This document shows positions 1-33,004 of a stretch of DNA of 64,000 nt, piece by piece. Position numbers and translations under genes: made by a program. The stretch comes from Amoebidium appalachense (lineage: Eukaryota; Ichthyosporea): assembly GCA_963693365.1 (NCBI GenBank), contig CAVNZM010000012.1, positions 496,001 to 560,000 of the forward strand. Reading direction: 5' to 3'. The first letter of the stretch is position 1. The number at the start of each line of letters is the position of its first letter. The notes below the pieces were generated by a model. It was not told where the DNA came from. It saw only the letters and a list, made by a program, of their open reading frames with translations, and made no database searches.

Positions 1-464
1 AAAGTTGTAAAGACGGATCTTGCTTTGACAAACCAGCCCCTATCCACCCACCTACCCATACTCACCCACCCACATTCATACAAACACATGCACACACACA
101 GATAGGGTTGTTCTTATGCTTCTGTATTCTTGTTCTTCCCCTCCCCTCTCCAAACCCTTGGGTTTGATCGTGTACTTTTCCATGCCCGATCCTATCTCAT
201 ATATACACATGTAACTCCAAGTCACGGCATAGTGCAATTCCACTCTACCCTTTACCTGTGTCCATAATGCTTCACCATTCCACTCGTCTTCTGAAAACAC
301 TTGGTCGCTACAGTATCCCTTCCGCTCCAAGCACACTCAATCCCCCGCCCCCCTCCCCCCCTTTCTCCCCCTTCTTCTCCCCCTTCTCCTTCCCCTCCCT
401 CCTCCTTCTCCCCTCCTTCTCCCCCCCTCCCCCCTCCCCCCCCCCCCCCCACACACACACACAG
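1..464 (+). other. Presumed intron of the PARP4 gene
   Basis: No exon recognised. It is CT- and C-rich from 340 and ends in a C run and a short (CA)n array whose final CAG (462-464) is the acceptor of the first visible exon. An exon in 1-340 cannot be excluded. Confidence 0.5.
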
Positions 465-19053
<18,589 letters not shown>

Positions 19054-20241
19054 CCATCAATGGACATAATCAATGGCATGAAAGGTATTGTGTTTCGGTC
19101 ATGGGAATGAAAGGAAGTATGCGAAGTGCACACACCAGGCATGCAAATGTTTTTGAACGTATCTCATGTACTTGTGCAACTGAACGGTTACGTTAGAGGC
19201 TCGAAGCTCCAAGTTAGTGAAATTATTGATCAATATGTCCCATTTGCAAAGATGTTTTGAACGGGTTTGTCCATGCATGCAAGGTTGTGCTCAGCACGGA
19301 CATATGTTTTATTACTTCAGTATTAGTGGCTTTTAATATTAATGGTGGGTATGTTTTTTTATTATTCAGCGAAAATCAAACTCTTGTGTTTCTTCTCCAG
19401 CCTGAGGACCTGTACATGTGGCAGATGCACAGACGTGTCATGTAGGATTGCTACACAACACAAATGCACGATGCGCACATGATATCGATTCAAATTTCCT
19501 ACACTGCCGTGATGCATTGAGTGCACATGCGACTTAGTCAGGCAACAGTATCACAACGTTCCGAAGTGAGTCGGTGGCCCGTAGCTATAGTGAAATCAGA
19601 CCCAAACACAGGTGTTGATGTCGACAGCCTTGCCTGCCTCTGCAACTTCAATAAATTTAGTTCGGATGTACCATGAGCACAGTTGCAACTTAGTACTATG
19701 TAGTGGGTGTTACCCAGTCACAGTGTTACCTACATAATATTCCTACTTTTTCTTTTACACGAGTAGTATATATATGTATTACTATCAGAATAAATGTGGA
19801 GCAGAGGCAGGATTCGGTCCTGTGACCTCTGTAAGAGACATTCCCTTCTACATAGCGGATCGAGAGTAGAGAGATACGCAGGAAGTGGTTTGAGATCTCG
19901 GATCCTCAACCATCTGAGGATGGTCCGGCTGCTTTATATCCTGCGCGGATGCCAGTCCGCGAATACATCGTCCAATCATGAAGAAGCGGAGTCGGCGAAG
20001 TTTCGACATCTCAGTATTGGAGTCCGGCAAGCCGCGGTTTGAGTCCGTGAGTCCGTGAGTCCGTCCGTCCGTGAGTCCGCCCCTGAACGGGGCAGAACGA
20101 TTGGCAGAGATTAATAGCCTTATATGGTAACTAACGAGCATTTAATGCCGCGGACGTGGGAGCGGGGCAAAACTATTGGTGATCGTGTTTCATGTTATTG
20201 CTTAAAAAGCCTTCATATGGTAACCATGGTGATCGTGTTTC

Positions 20242-20995
<754 letters not shown>

Positions 20996-21956
20996 ATGCA
21001 CACATGCACCTCCTCCCTCTCACATGCTGGCACTCAAATCTCTCACACTGAAGCCCTCCACCTCCGCTTCTTCATGATTAAGGCAAAGCCCGGCAGGGCG
21101 TGCCGTTACTAGTAGGATTACAGATAGTCTCTCAGGATAGATCGGGATTATGTACTAGCCAATAGGAAGACAGTTTTGGTTCCTGGCGTATGCGGCCCCA
21201 GGCGGTGTCCCCAAGTACGCGGGGGCGTGATAGGCGGGAACAGGCTAAGTACGTGACTGGGAAGAGCAGGAATAAACAAATAGACTATTTTATCATAACA
21301 ATTACTACAGAAAGTCAAGATCACACTTGATGGAAAAAAGTGCATGCGCACGTACACCGCTGCGCGGCAGTGCATGCATGGCACGGTACAAGTATATTAT
21401 TACGCACATTTAAGTTATCTGCCCACGTGACACACACATGCGTGCGTGCACGCGCAAGCGATCCCAGACGTAGTATCAGACGCCATACGACAGCATGCCA
21501 CGTGTACCGTATAGTACTATTAGTACATCATATTATGAACTGCAGAGGACCATGCCCCAGGGCATGCATAATAATATGTCGAACTAATATAGGATGTCGC
21601 ACTGGCAGCCTCAAGCCTGCAGGCCAGCTGTGTGCCATTCACATGGCAGTGCGTGTGCACTCTTGCAAGATCTATTGTAGTTGGCGGGAGGGAGCGAGGA
21701 TGTCGCCCGGCCAAAGGCTCGGCGAGTCGGCTGTCACGTTCAAACGGTTCCCGTAGTCGGCGACGCTGGCCGCGTCGACCATAGTCCGAGTCCTTGCAAT
21801 TGAAAAATATGGGATAGCGACTTCAACTGGGGTAGCTGGGAGTGCAATGATCTGAGTACTCAGACGGTAAGCCTAGGCCCTGCGTAGCTACGGTCACTGA
21901 GTGTATACATGGGGGCCCATGGGGGCCGGCCACTGTCAGTCCTGTCAGGGTGACGG

Positions 21957-21985
21957 CACGGCCCTCTGAAAAAAAGAGGGCCGTG
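21957..21985. other. Perfect 11-bp inverted repeat with A-rich loop
   Basis: CACGGCCCTCT (21957-21967) and AGAGGGCCGTG (21975-21985) form a perfect stem around the loop GAAAAAA. No adjacent gene is recognised; it is not the histone 3' stem-loop consensus. Confidence 0.6.
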
Positions 21986-23250
21986 GTGACGGTCCGTCTT
22001 CCGTGACCGACGTGCTGCGAGCGCTCTGCTCATGATCCGAGTGCGCTGCGGGTTGTGCGGCCTGCTGGCGGAGCCTGGCAGTGCGGGGCCAGCAGACCAG
22101 GCTGTGAAATTGTAGGTATATATGGGCCAGAAAATTGTTCCTGAAAGTCCGAAAATTGTCCCTAACATTTGAGGTTAGGTCCATCAGTTTCTCAAAATTT
22201 TTCCCTAACACAGCCAAAGATATAGAAAAATGCCCCCTTAAAACGGTTGTTGGCTCTACTGTATTAGGGCCATCGAGGCTGGTGGAAAGTTGCCAAAGTG
22301 GCACCAGCCAAAAACAAATTTATAAAAAAAGTAAAAAAAGAGCGGTTTTTTCTTTACCCCGGGATATCTAGATCACCTTCTATGAGCACATCAATAAAGT
22401 CATTATAAAATAAAAAAATTCACACCCTGCAGCATGCTAGCAGCACAGCTGCCAAGCAAGACCCTTCCTCTCTCCCGTCATAGCTGCCCGACGTGGACGT
22501 GGCCCGGACACAGAGTTGAAAGCAATTGAGGAGAGTTTTATTCAAATATAGTGCAACCCCGAAAGCTACAATCTAAGCCATCAAACCTGTGTGTACACTG
22601 TGTGTGTGTGTGTGTGTATACGATAATAATACTTTCAATGAATGCCCAATAAACAGATGACCAATCCCTGCACCGCGATCAGGGTTCGACATTTGGGTTT
22701 CACAGTCGGGTATTTTCCGAAGGTTTGTGACGTCATGTACTTTGGCCTCGCGAAAGGTGGGGTATTTCCGGGATATAAATACTTAAGATAGGTCAGAGAT
22801 TCTTGTTGTATACCTATCCGCTAATATGTAAATATATCCTGCAGCCAACAGCCCCTGTCCCCTGACTGGTCACAAGCCAAAACACACATGATACACTACG
22901 GGTGAAAACTCAGTCTTGTTTTTCACCCCGCATGTAACCACCCGCCTACCTGCACCATTATAACCTGAAACAGCCAGTCTAAGAATTTCGTTTAGGCGTT
23001 ATAATCGCCTGTTCATCTCAGGATAGAGACATTATGTTGCTGACTGACTTCAATGAATAGAGGCGTGTGGAGCGCGCCACCCGCTGAAAAGCTTTACTTT
23101 GACCACATTCGCACCTGTTCCTGTGTGCTAAGTTCTCTCCGTGTCTCTAGCTTGTGGTCCTTTCTTAGATAAGTTTCTCTCGTGGGGATTTCTCTTACGG
23201 TCATTTCCCCTCTTGGGGCGCCCGCACACCCAAGGCTTCTAGAGATCTGA

Positions 23251-24340
<1,090 letters not shown>

Positions 24341-25392
24341 AACTCCCCTCCCGCACATCCTATCCCTCGCTCCCTTCCCTCATTACCTGCAAATGGCACT
24401 GAGAGTCAAAGAGACTTACATATAGCTAAGCACCTTTCAACCCCTCCCTTGCGCATTGTGGTATACTGATGATAGCCTTCCCAATCTAACCCCCCCCCCC
24501 CCCCCCTCCCCCCCCCATCTGATCTGGCCGGGCCGCCAAGTGCCCAAGGCTGAGCCGCTGACCGAAATCCAAATAGATATACGAATAGAACGAGATATTC
24601 AATTCAGAGATAGACAATGTCACTCGATGCCTCCAATTTCCGGGATTGAATAGACCCGCAGAAACAGTGCTTTATCATGTAGGTAACTGCACAGAGGCAG
24701 CCAGGCAGACATATAAAGACACAAGAACTTTCTGTGTATACCCTATAGCCCTTGTGTACCCCATAGTACCCTATTGTAGTCGGCCAAGGTAGAGTACCCC
24801 GTCCCTCAGCAAGTTGGGTATTTTGTTTTCGGGGTGGGGTATTTTGTAGGGTATTTTCCGGGTATTGTCTAACCCTGGCCGCGATCTGACCTTAGTGGTT
24901 ACAGCCAATCAGCAAAGGTTTGGAATGAGGCGTGTCGATCAGAGGAGTAGATGCTTCTTGTAATTCATAGCAACTTAATAAATATATGGAGTAAAAATAG
25001 AACAAATAAGATTAAGGTATTTTTTGAAGTTTAAATAATGCTTTTTTGTGCAAAATAAATATTATAACAAGCTTTTAGTCGTGCGCGTGTTTCATAGGCT
25101 TTACCTCCTTCCTTGGAGCGAGTTAACCCAATCAAAATCGACACTGGCACTCCCAAAGGTCCTACAGTGGAGCCAATCAAATCTCATGCGTCGTCGGTGT
25201 GTGGCTGCGACACATTCTTATGCCAGAGCTCTCACTTCTTGTGTTCAAACTTCGAATGCTCCTTCGCTATGTGTGAACCTTGAACGCAAAAAGAGCACAT
25301 TTCTTCTTCCTCTAGTAAAAAGAACTAGCTATAAGACACTCCCGGTTTTTCTCCCTTCTATGCCATTCTAGTCTCAAGCACAGCCATCGACC

Positions 25393-27553
25393 ATGGCCGC
25401 CACTGTCAGCACTATGGGGTCCTCTGAAATTCCCCTCCTGCCCGTCCGCACAACCCACCACAACTTTCCCTTAAGCCCCGAGAGGACTTTTGAGCCGGTG
25501 CCTCTTGTAGTTCCGCGCCCACCAAACAGGGCAGCAAGAGAGAAGGTGGATGCGGGCGAGGCAGTAACTGTGTCTGTGAGTGCGGCGCGGCAGAGGTTTG
25601 AGGGTATAGCCACACAGACAGGCACACAGGGGGGGAGCCAACGTCACAGCGTCAACAGTGCAAGCAGTGGAGCGGCAACGAGAAATTGGAAGAGGGTCAG
25701 CGCACCAAATGCAGCATCACGCCGTATCAGCCAGGCAAAAGGTCCGGGTGTGTGTGTGCGTGTTTTTATGTGTGTGTCAATGTGACGGACTTGGACTTGT
25801 CACGGTTTCGTGTCTCAACAAGTGTCTCGTGTCAATGTCTCGTGGTCCAAAACACCACCGTCAAAGTTCTGAGGTGCTTTAGTGACAACTTCACCTCCGC
25901 TGCAACTGGCAGCAAGCGCTCAGCTCTTGCATACGCTTAAAATTCTACCGTTCACCTCTGAGAGGTAGCGTCCACTCCAGCCTCGTCTAACATCTCCATG
26001 CGCACAGATGGCGACTTCCTCACAGCCCAACTGGCGCCCCCAGCGTCTGTTGTTCCCGACACTCTCTACGACAACATCCCACCAACCGCACCGGTAGCAA
26101 AGCCAGCGGATGTTGTTCCTTTCGACCACTTACTCGATATGTTCGAGCAGCTAGTCACCTCCCCCCCAACAGCCCCCAGTTCAACTACAAGTCACGACGC
26201 ACCAGCCATCGCATATCTTTGGAGGTCACAGACACCTGTGCGGGCGACACAAAGAGATTGATTGAGCTGGAGGGGGCAGAGGCTGCAAAAGCCCCCGAGG
26301 GGGATATTTACGAAAATTCAATTAGCGTGCAGGAGAGGAAAATGGTGTATGAAAACGTGCAGCCACCAGCTAAGAATGTGAGACCTGTAGCGCAGGCGCG
26401 CAAACCGGAAAAACCAGAGGAAATATACGCTAATGCTACGGCACGCGATCGCAAAAACTCTATTAGACGCCTTTTTGCAAAAAACCCCACTCCGGCGCAG
26501 AAAATTGAGTCTGAGGTGTATGAAAATGTTGAACAGCTGAAGGCAGCACAGACCAGGGGCTCCGTGGGCACACGGCACAACTTCAGTGACGGGGGCATCT
26601 ATGAAAATATCCTGACCCCCCCAACTAGGGGGTTTGTGGTGGGCGGCGGTATTAGCCCTAACACAAGCAGGCAGTGGAGTCCCAACATGTCAGGTGTGTG
26701 TGTGTGTGTGTGTGTTCGAGAGGATTTGTGTGTATGTGTGCACGGCAAGTGTGTGCCCGTGTATGAGAAAGTGGCATGGAGGGCCTATATATATGCATGC
26801 TCTGTGTGCGTGGCTTGTGCACACACGTTGCATCTGTGCGGGGGTTAAGTTGGCGCATATCGAGAAGATATGTGTGTTCTAGTGGTGGTGTTCGTGGTGG
26901 TTGGGTTTTTTTTTCGGGGGGGGGGGGGGGGTTGGAGACAAGGGGGGAGAGCACCGCAAAATTTCCAGTCCCCCCCCCCCCCCCCCCCCCCCCCTTCTTT
27001 TTTTTTCTTTGGGGGGGAGGGGGGTGGAGGAGAGGGGGAGAGCACCGCAGAATTTCTAGAGCTGTTACGTGCAGGCACTCAGTCGAGAAACAGTGTAGTG
27101 TGCTGTTCATAGCCAGATCACCCACGCTTAGACCTTGGTGATGAGTGCATACAGAAGCACACACCCGTCCACCCATGTTGCCATGCTGTGATATCCAGCC
27201 AATTAGATCGCTAGTCGAGAAACAGTGTAGTGTGCTGTTCATAGCCAGATCACCCACGCTTAGACCTTGGTGATGAGTGCATACAGAAGCACACACCCGT
27301 CCACCCATGTTGCCATGCTGTGATATCCAGCCAATTAGATCGCTAACTGTTTGTGTGCAGCCAGTGCCTCATACACGGGAATGGATGGTGACAGCCGCAG
27401 CAGCACCAGCCTATCCAATCATTCCATTCGCTCAGAGGTGGGTAAATCAGGAAAGGCTCAGTTTTTTGTCTTATTGGTGCAGATCACATGGGTTGAGAAC
27501 TAGTCCGTGATGCGGTGCACGTGCTATGCACATGTAGAGACCCAAGATATGTG

Positions 27554-27585
<32 letters not shown>

Positions 27586-28701
27586 TACAGAAAGACACAC
27601 GCTCACGCGCGCGCGCGCGCACACACACAGACAGACAGACACACACGCAGACACTCGGTCTATATGCAGGCATGTCCGATTATTGAAAATGTGCACATCA
27701 CACCACCATTACCGCCAATGTAAACAGTCCCGGTTCCGTTGCTATATTTGTCCACACACACTAAAAATAACCCTTGGCCCTGCAGCCGCTGCCGCTCAAG
27801 GCCACACTTATACCCCGGGTACATGGGCATGCAATGGTGAGGGGGCAGGGCAAGGCCAGGCCAGCGGCAGACAGTTACTATTGTGTGCCTATCCTCCAGA
27901 GTCTGGGTGCAGATACAGGCGGCCAGAGGTTCAAGCAGACAGGGTGCACGTACGTAGAAAAATCCCTTGCCCTCTGTGTTTGCTTGTTTGTGTACGTGCA
28001 CGACCTCGCTCGTGTGTTTGACGTCTGTAAGTAAGAGGGAGTGTGTGTTGTATGCGTGCATGCGTGCGTGTGTGTGTGTGTGTGTGTGCGCGCGTGGGCG
28101 CATGCCTGCACACGTTCAATGTGGATGTGCTTGTGCCTGCACACTTGTTTTTGCACACGCCACGCCACATGCATGACATGCATAGTGTGTGTATGCACTG
28201 GTGTGTTTGCTAGTTGCGAGTAAACAAAGCAAACGATAAACGTGCACACGTCTGTAGAACTGATCCTCTCTTGCTGCTATTTACATCTCTCTTCTTGTTC
28301 TGCTCTATCAACGTATCCAAATCCCTCCCTCCCCTCTGCCCCCCCCTCCCCCCTCTCCCCCTCTCCCCCCACCTCCCCTCCCCTTCCCCCTTCCTTACCA
28401 GCACACACACACCCCACCAACACCAACCCCTGCTGTCTTTCACTAATTTGGCTGCCCATCCCCCCCCCCCCCCCCCCCCCCCCCCATCGCATCGTGTTAT
28501 CCGTTTGTTCTTGTGTACTTCGTACTTTTTGACGCATTCAAACCCCCCCCCCCCCCCCCCCAGGTACCTGCACTTCATGGGGCAGGTATTGGTGCGTCAG
28601 GTGCGCATTGGGGAGGACGGCACAGCCCAGGCCCGGGTGATGGATGTGGGCACACAGAGAGACAACAAGGCCAGGCAGAGCATGTGTGTCCCCACTTACA
28701 G

Positions 28702-28742
<41 letters not shown>

Positions 28743-29122
28743 AAAAAAAAAGAAGAAAAAAAAAAAGCCCACCTAAGCGCAAACTCACCCTGGCACACAC
28801 CTGCATGCAACCACACCCCCATCCCCTACGTTCCCAATCTGTGTCCCTATGCCCCTCAACCCCATCCTTCTGGCAACATTAACATACAACACACAACACA
28901 CGAGCGTGTTGTGTGACCGCTCATCAGCCATCACACATAGACAGGGTCTTCCTACTTTCCTTTATTCACATCCTCACATTCCCATTCGTATCAAGCTTAC
29001 ATCTGTCAGAGGAAGAGTGATATGTTTGCTTTTGCATGTGTCGTGCACCGTGTTTTCGTCGTGTACTTGTACTTCGTACCGTGTTCCACATTCTAACCCC
29101 CCCCCCCGGGAACTCAAACGTA

Positions 29123-29168
<46 letters not shown>

Positions 29169-29337
29169 GCAAGGAGACCCCCTGACCAAGTTCCGCAAGC
29201 AGCAGATCAGTCGGGAGGAGTTTGAGAGCACGTGGGCACAGCACAGGCACACGGCACAGGCCCAGCCCCGCACACACGGTGTGTGCCTGTCCGTGTTTGT
29301 GCGTGTGTGCTGGCATGTGTGGAAGCATGCATCTGTT

Positions 29338-29389
<52 letters not shown>

Positions 29390-30690
29390 CGCGCGCGCGT
29401 GTGTGTTTGTGTGTGTGTGAAAGGGTGGGCTACTTTTGTGTTCGTTAATCACTCGTGTAGGCTGCCAGATTAGTTGAGAAAGGCACACGCAAGATATGAG
29501 ATGGTAGGGGAGTGTGTGGAAGGATTGGGGTGCGGGCACCTGGGTGGGGAAAAAAGATTGCTCCTTGTATCATCCTCTCATCCTCCAATCAAAACAAAGG
29601 AAGGAAAAATTGACTATGAGAGGCCAGTGGGGAGTGGCATGCACACTGCACATAACAAGCACTGATGGTTGGCTGGGAATCACACAGAAGCCATCGACAT
29701 GAGCGACCAAAAGGACAAAAAGAAGGGTGAGCATTCTGTCCCCCCCCCCCCCCCCTGCACGTAGTTTGCACTCTGCATTGTGATGTCCGTCGTGCTGTAT
29801 AACAAACTCTAAACCCCTTCCCATTCTTTTGTACCCTTGCTGTGTGCCTCCTCTTATATAACTCTGCTAAACTCTTTTAATAAAGCACACATCCATAAGC
29901 AAGCTACCCATCCATACAGATAACCCCAATGGAGCATGAGCAACATAAAATGTTACTCATCGGCCTATCCCGGGAATTTTTGGGAAATGGCTCAATTAGG
30001 ATGAGTAACTTTTTAGGTTACTCAATACCCTCCATCAAAGAAACAGGCTTTTGTACCTTAAAAAAGGCCCAGCAAGAAAACATGGTGTTTTATAGTACAA
30101 TACTACACTGCAATACCATGATCATTATCCGCCGGCGGCTTTTTGGCTGTTTTCGTTCAGCCCGGGACTGCGCCTGTGTGCCGCGCTCAATTGATGCCGC
30201 CGGCGCCCAAAATCACTAATTGATGAGTCACATTCTTGTGAGATTAGTAACTTTCTTCACACCTCGCTACCCCTTCACGATCGCTCATAGTAAACATCAT
30301 AAGAATAGACTTCTCGCTAAATAATATAAGCCTTTGGATGCGGGCGGGAAAAAATCTGAGCGCCCCAAAAATGAGTAACATTAAATGTTACTCATTAAAA
30401 ACCATCCGGGATATGAAAGGGGAACGAGAAAATGCTCGCCTGTAGCCTTCCTCATTAAAAACCATCCGGGATATGAAAGGGGAACGAGAAAATGCTCGCC
30501 TGTAGCCTTCCGAATCGGTCAGAGTCTGTCTTGTAGAATCTCAGTATCTCAGTTATTTTGCTATTTAATCATGAGCAGGGATACTAACGTTTTCTCTTTT
30601 TTCTGTGCAGGTGACAAGAAGGGTCTCTTCTCCTTCTTCCGTTCCAGCAAAAAGTCGAAGGTGGCCCAGGCACCACAGAGGTTCGTCCAT

Positions 30691-30740
<50 letters not shown>

Positions 30741-31033
30741 ACACACACACACCACCACCACAACCCACCCACCCACCCACCCATCCATTCACCCCTCTTG
30801 CACTTCTATTGCATACATCCCTGTCCCCTTGCCCCCCCCCCTCCCCCCCCCCCCCCCCCCCCTGAGGATGGGCTCTGCTTATGACGCATACTGTGTGCAT
30901 TTCTGATGTTGCATACTTGAATGTTTGCCTTTACATGTGTCCTGCACCATGCTTCTCGTCGTGTATACGTACTTCGTACCGTATTCCGCATTCAACCCCC
31001 CCCCCCCCCCCCCCCCCCCCCAAACACACACAC

Positions 31034-31075
<42 letters not shown>

Positions 31076-31360
31076 ACGCACACATCGGATGTACTCGTAC
31101 TGCTTGTGTATGCTCTTCCTTGGCAGGTTCTACATTTTGTTGTCTGCCGTGAATTCGTACTTCGCAATTTGTAGAGCATCCCCCCCCCCCCACTCACCTA
31201 CCCCCGAGTATGCTGTAGATCGGCTGTTGTTCTCTGAAATTTCATCCACTTACCTGTTCTCCTCCACCATTTTCCTCCTAAGCCAAACACATGAGCGGAC
31301 ACACGCACACACACACACACACACACACCGCACATGCACACACAAGCGCGCGCATGCGCG

Positions 31361-31414
<54 letters not shown>

Positions 31415-31480
31415 GGTGGCGCAAAGCCTCTTCCAACGGAGCCCTACACGGCCATGCGCATGCAACGAGTTGGCGCCTAA
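25393..31480 (+). CDS. Unrecognised scaffold-like protein with six Tyr-x-Asn motifs (10 exons)
   Basis: Exons: 25393-25747, 26008-26693, 27361-27437, 27786-27836, 27900-27949, 28564-28683, 29166-29278, 29688-29726, 30611-30680, 31414-31480 (stop TAA). All junctions are GT-AG and in phase; about 542 residues if one C is restored in exon 2. The start ATG has a good context (ACCATGG). Exon 2 holds LYDNI, IYENS, VYENV, IYANA, VYENV and IYENI (about residues 139, 220, 233, 259, 290, 317), the pattern bound by GRB2-type SH2 domains when tyrosine is phosphorylated. The middle is hydrophilic ([40 protein letters not shown]). The C-terminus has a basic-aromatic [16 protein letters not shown] and ends [12 protein letters not shown]. 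No SH2, SH3, PH or kinase domain is recognised. A docking role is inference. Confidence 0.72.
26161..26167 (+). other. Frame change at a C7 run in the YxN-scaffold gene
   Basis: Upstream frame: [17 protein letters not shown]; downstream frame: [18 protein letters not shown]. They join cleanly if the run of 7 C at 26161-26167 were 8. Both sides carry the YxN motifs typical of this exon, so both are genuine. No intron large enough fits. Confidence 0.7.
27081..27344 (+). repeat. Two identical 132-bp tandem copies
   Basis: Copy 1 is 27081-27212 and copy 2 is 27213-27344 (AGTCGAGAAACAGTGTAGTG onward). They lie in the intron just upstream of the exon at 27361 and look identical by eye, so the duplication is recent or an assembly artefact. 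Confidence 0.9.
28489..28562 (+). mobile_element. Poly-C-tailed repeat, copy 2 (abuts a 3' splice site)
   Basis: Only the last 55 bp of the body (GCATCGTGTTATCCGTTTGT onward) plus the C tail. The C tail runs directly into the CAG acceptor of the exon at 28564, so the element forms the polypyrimidine tract. Confidence 0.8.
29022..29107 (+). mobile_element. Poly-C-tailed repeat, copy 3 (sense, intronic)
   Basis: Diverged 3' part (TTGCATGTGTCGTGCACCGT, then TACTTCGTACCGTGTTCCAC) with a C tail, 60 bp upstream of the exon at 29166. Confidence 0.7.
29949..30382. mobile_element. Possible MITE-like element in an intron of the YxN-scaffold gene
   Basis: Perfect 12-bp inverted ends, AATGTTACTCAT (29949-29960) and ATGAGTAACATT (30371-30382), enclose about 430 bp with no coding capacity. 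Related inverted motifs occur inside (ATGAGTAAC near 30001). Unlike the neighbouring intron sequence it lacks homopolymers and CA repeats. A target-site duplication is not evident, partly because the right end runs into another TGTTACTCAT. Confidence 0.4.
30391..30510 (+). repeat. Two identical 60-bp tandem copies
   Basis: 30391-30450 and 30451-30510 (CTCATTAAAAACCATCCGGG onward) match by eye. They sit directly beside the right end of the inverted-repeat element. Confidence 0.9.
30862..31021 (+). mobile_element. Poly-C-tailed repeat, copy 4 (sense, intronic)
   Basis: Begins CTGAGGATGGGCTCTGCTTA right after a C run and ends CGCATTCAA plus about 25 C, followed by (CA)n. Confidence 0.85.
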
Positions 31481-32374
31481 ATCTTTTCTCATCACCCAAT
31501 CAAATCATCGACAAGTCACGTGTTTAAAAGCGACTACAAATGAGATTGCAAAGCGTATCACGTGGGTTCATTCTTTCGCGGCCAATCGTGTGACACGGCA
31601 CAATCAAAGTTTTTGTATCATCGGAGTTATGTGAATATATCAATACATGTGCACTTTTTAAAGCATTTTCTGTTTGTACCATAGGCTGTAAATGACAAAT
31701 ATGGTCAGTAACATTATTCTTATGAAATCGGAGATAAAGTCACCCACCCATATGCACACAGAAGCATTACCATTTCTTAGCCCCGTAGGACGCCCCGATC
31801 CAAATAATATTCATTTTATGTAATAAAAATATTATGAAAAAAGGAATTACCATATACACCCCGATCCAAATAGTAAAAAAATATGAAAAAAGGAATTACC
31901 ATAAAGGGATAAATATGCACATGTCACCATGTACATAGTTAAGGGCCCGGGGGTGTTTTTTGGCCTGTTATAGTTGTACAGGCAGGACGGTTTAACCATC
32001 AACTACGCTACCCGTGTTATAAGGCACTGTGTGCACACGTCGAGGTCATATCTCGCTGTGAGTAGGTCTGTGGCCATGCTCACCAACCGGTCATGTTTCC
32101 AATAATAAACATGTGGCAGAAAAATCTGAATCGTCTCACTTTCATCGTGAGTGTGGATTCCCGGGTGGACACACGCACCCGGCTCATTCTTCACTCATCT
32201 CTGGGCCCCCGTAAGCTTAGCGGCGCACGATGTCATATGAGCCATGGTCGGGGCTCTTCTCCCCGATTGGGGAAAGGGTGAGCTCGAGGTGGGGTTCTTT
32301 CTTTCTTTTTTCCTTGATTGTGTGTGTGTGTGTCAGTCTGTGTGTATACTGGAGCTCCTCCCGGGGGACCCGCA

Positions 32375-32406
<32 letters not shown>

Positions 32407-32863
32407 CTCTTTTTTAGGGAGTTGATGTGCACGTGACAGTAAGGCACCATTCATTAGCCATGTGCTGGGCCAGCCAGCAGCAGTAACACAATCACGGCAC
32501 CAATAGCTTGAATAAACTCGACGCACTAGGGGGGATACTAGGGGGCTGATAGGCACGACATTCACAACATACATCTCATTCATACATTCATTTGATTACA
32601 GAGTGCCCTCCCCCCTCCCCCCCCTCGGGGAAAAACAAAACAAAAGAAAACACCACCGCCATTTTAAAACAATCAAACAAAAAGTCATTCGTCACTACGA
32701 GCCACAGTGACTGTCCAACATATCCACAGCACCAAAGTCGTTGTTTTCCACCCAACACCACCACCCCAAACCCACGCGACACCACCCATACACACATTCA
32801 TACACTGCATGCATGTGCCTCACCCGGCATACCCAAATACAGCATTTACCACCCACCCCAGCT
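31481..32863. other. Interval between convergent genes
   Basis: 3' flanks of the YxN-scaffold (+) and PDRG1 (-) genes. It is AT-rich with a small imperfect duplication (ATGAAAAAAGGAATTACCAT at about 31834 and 31891) and a G run at 32376-32406. No coding exon recognised. Confidence 0.6.
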
Positions 32864-32971
32864 CTATTCATCCTCTTTGACCAACGACATGTCTTCCCGG
32901 CTCATTGCTTTGAGGTGGAATCCCCGTGTGGGTGCCCCGTACACATTCTTCTTGTCTGTTATGGGTGAAAA

Positions 32972-33004
<33 letters not shown>

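Noticed and set aside
19401-19446. Terminal coding exon (PEDLYMWQMHRRVM)
   Set aside because: The PARP4 frame already stops at 19051-19053; at best a 3' UTR exon.
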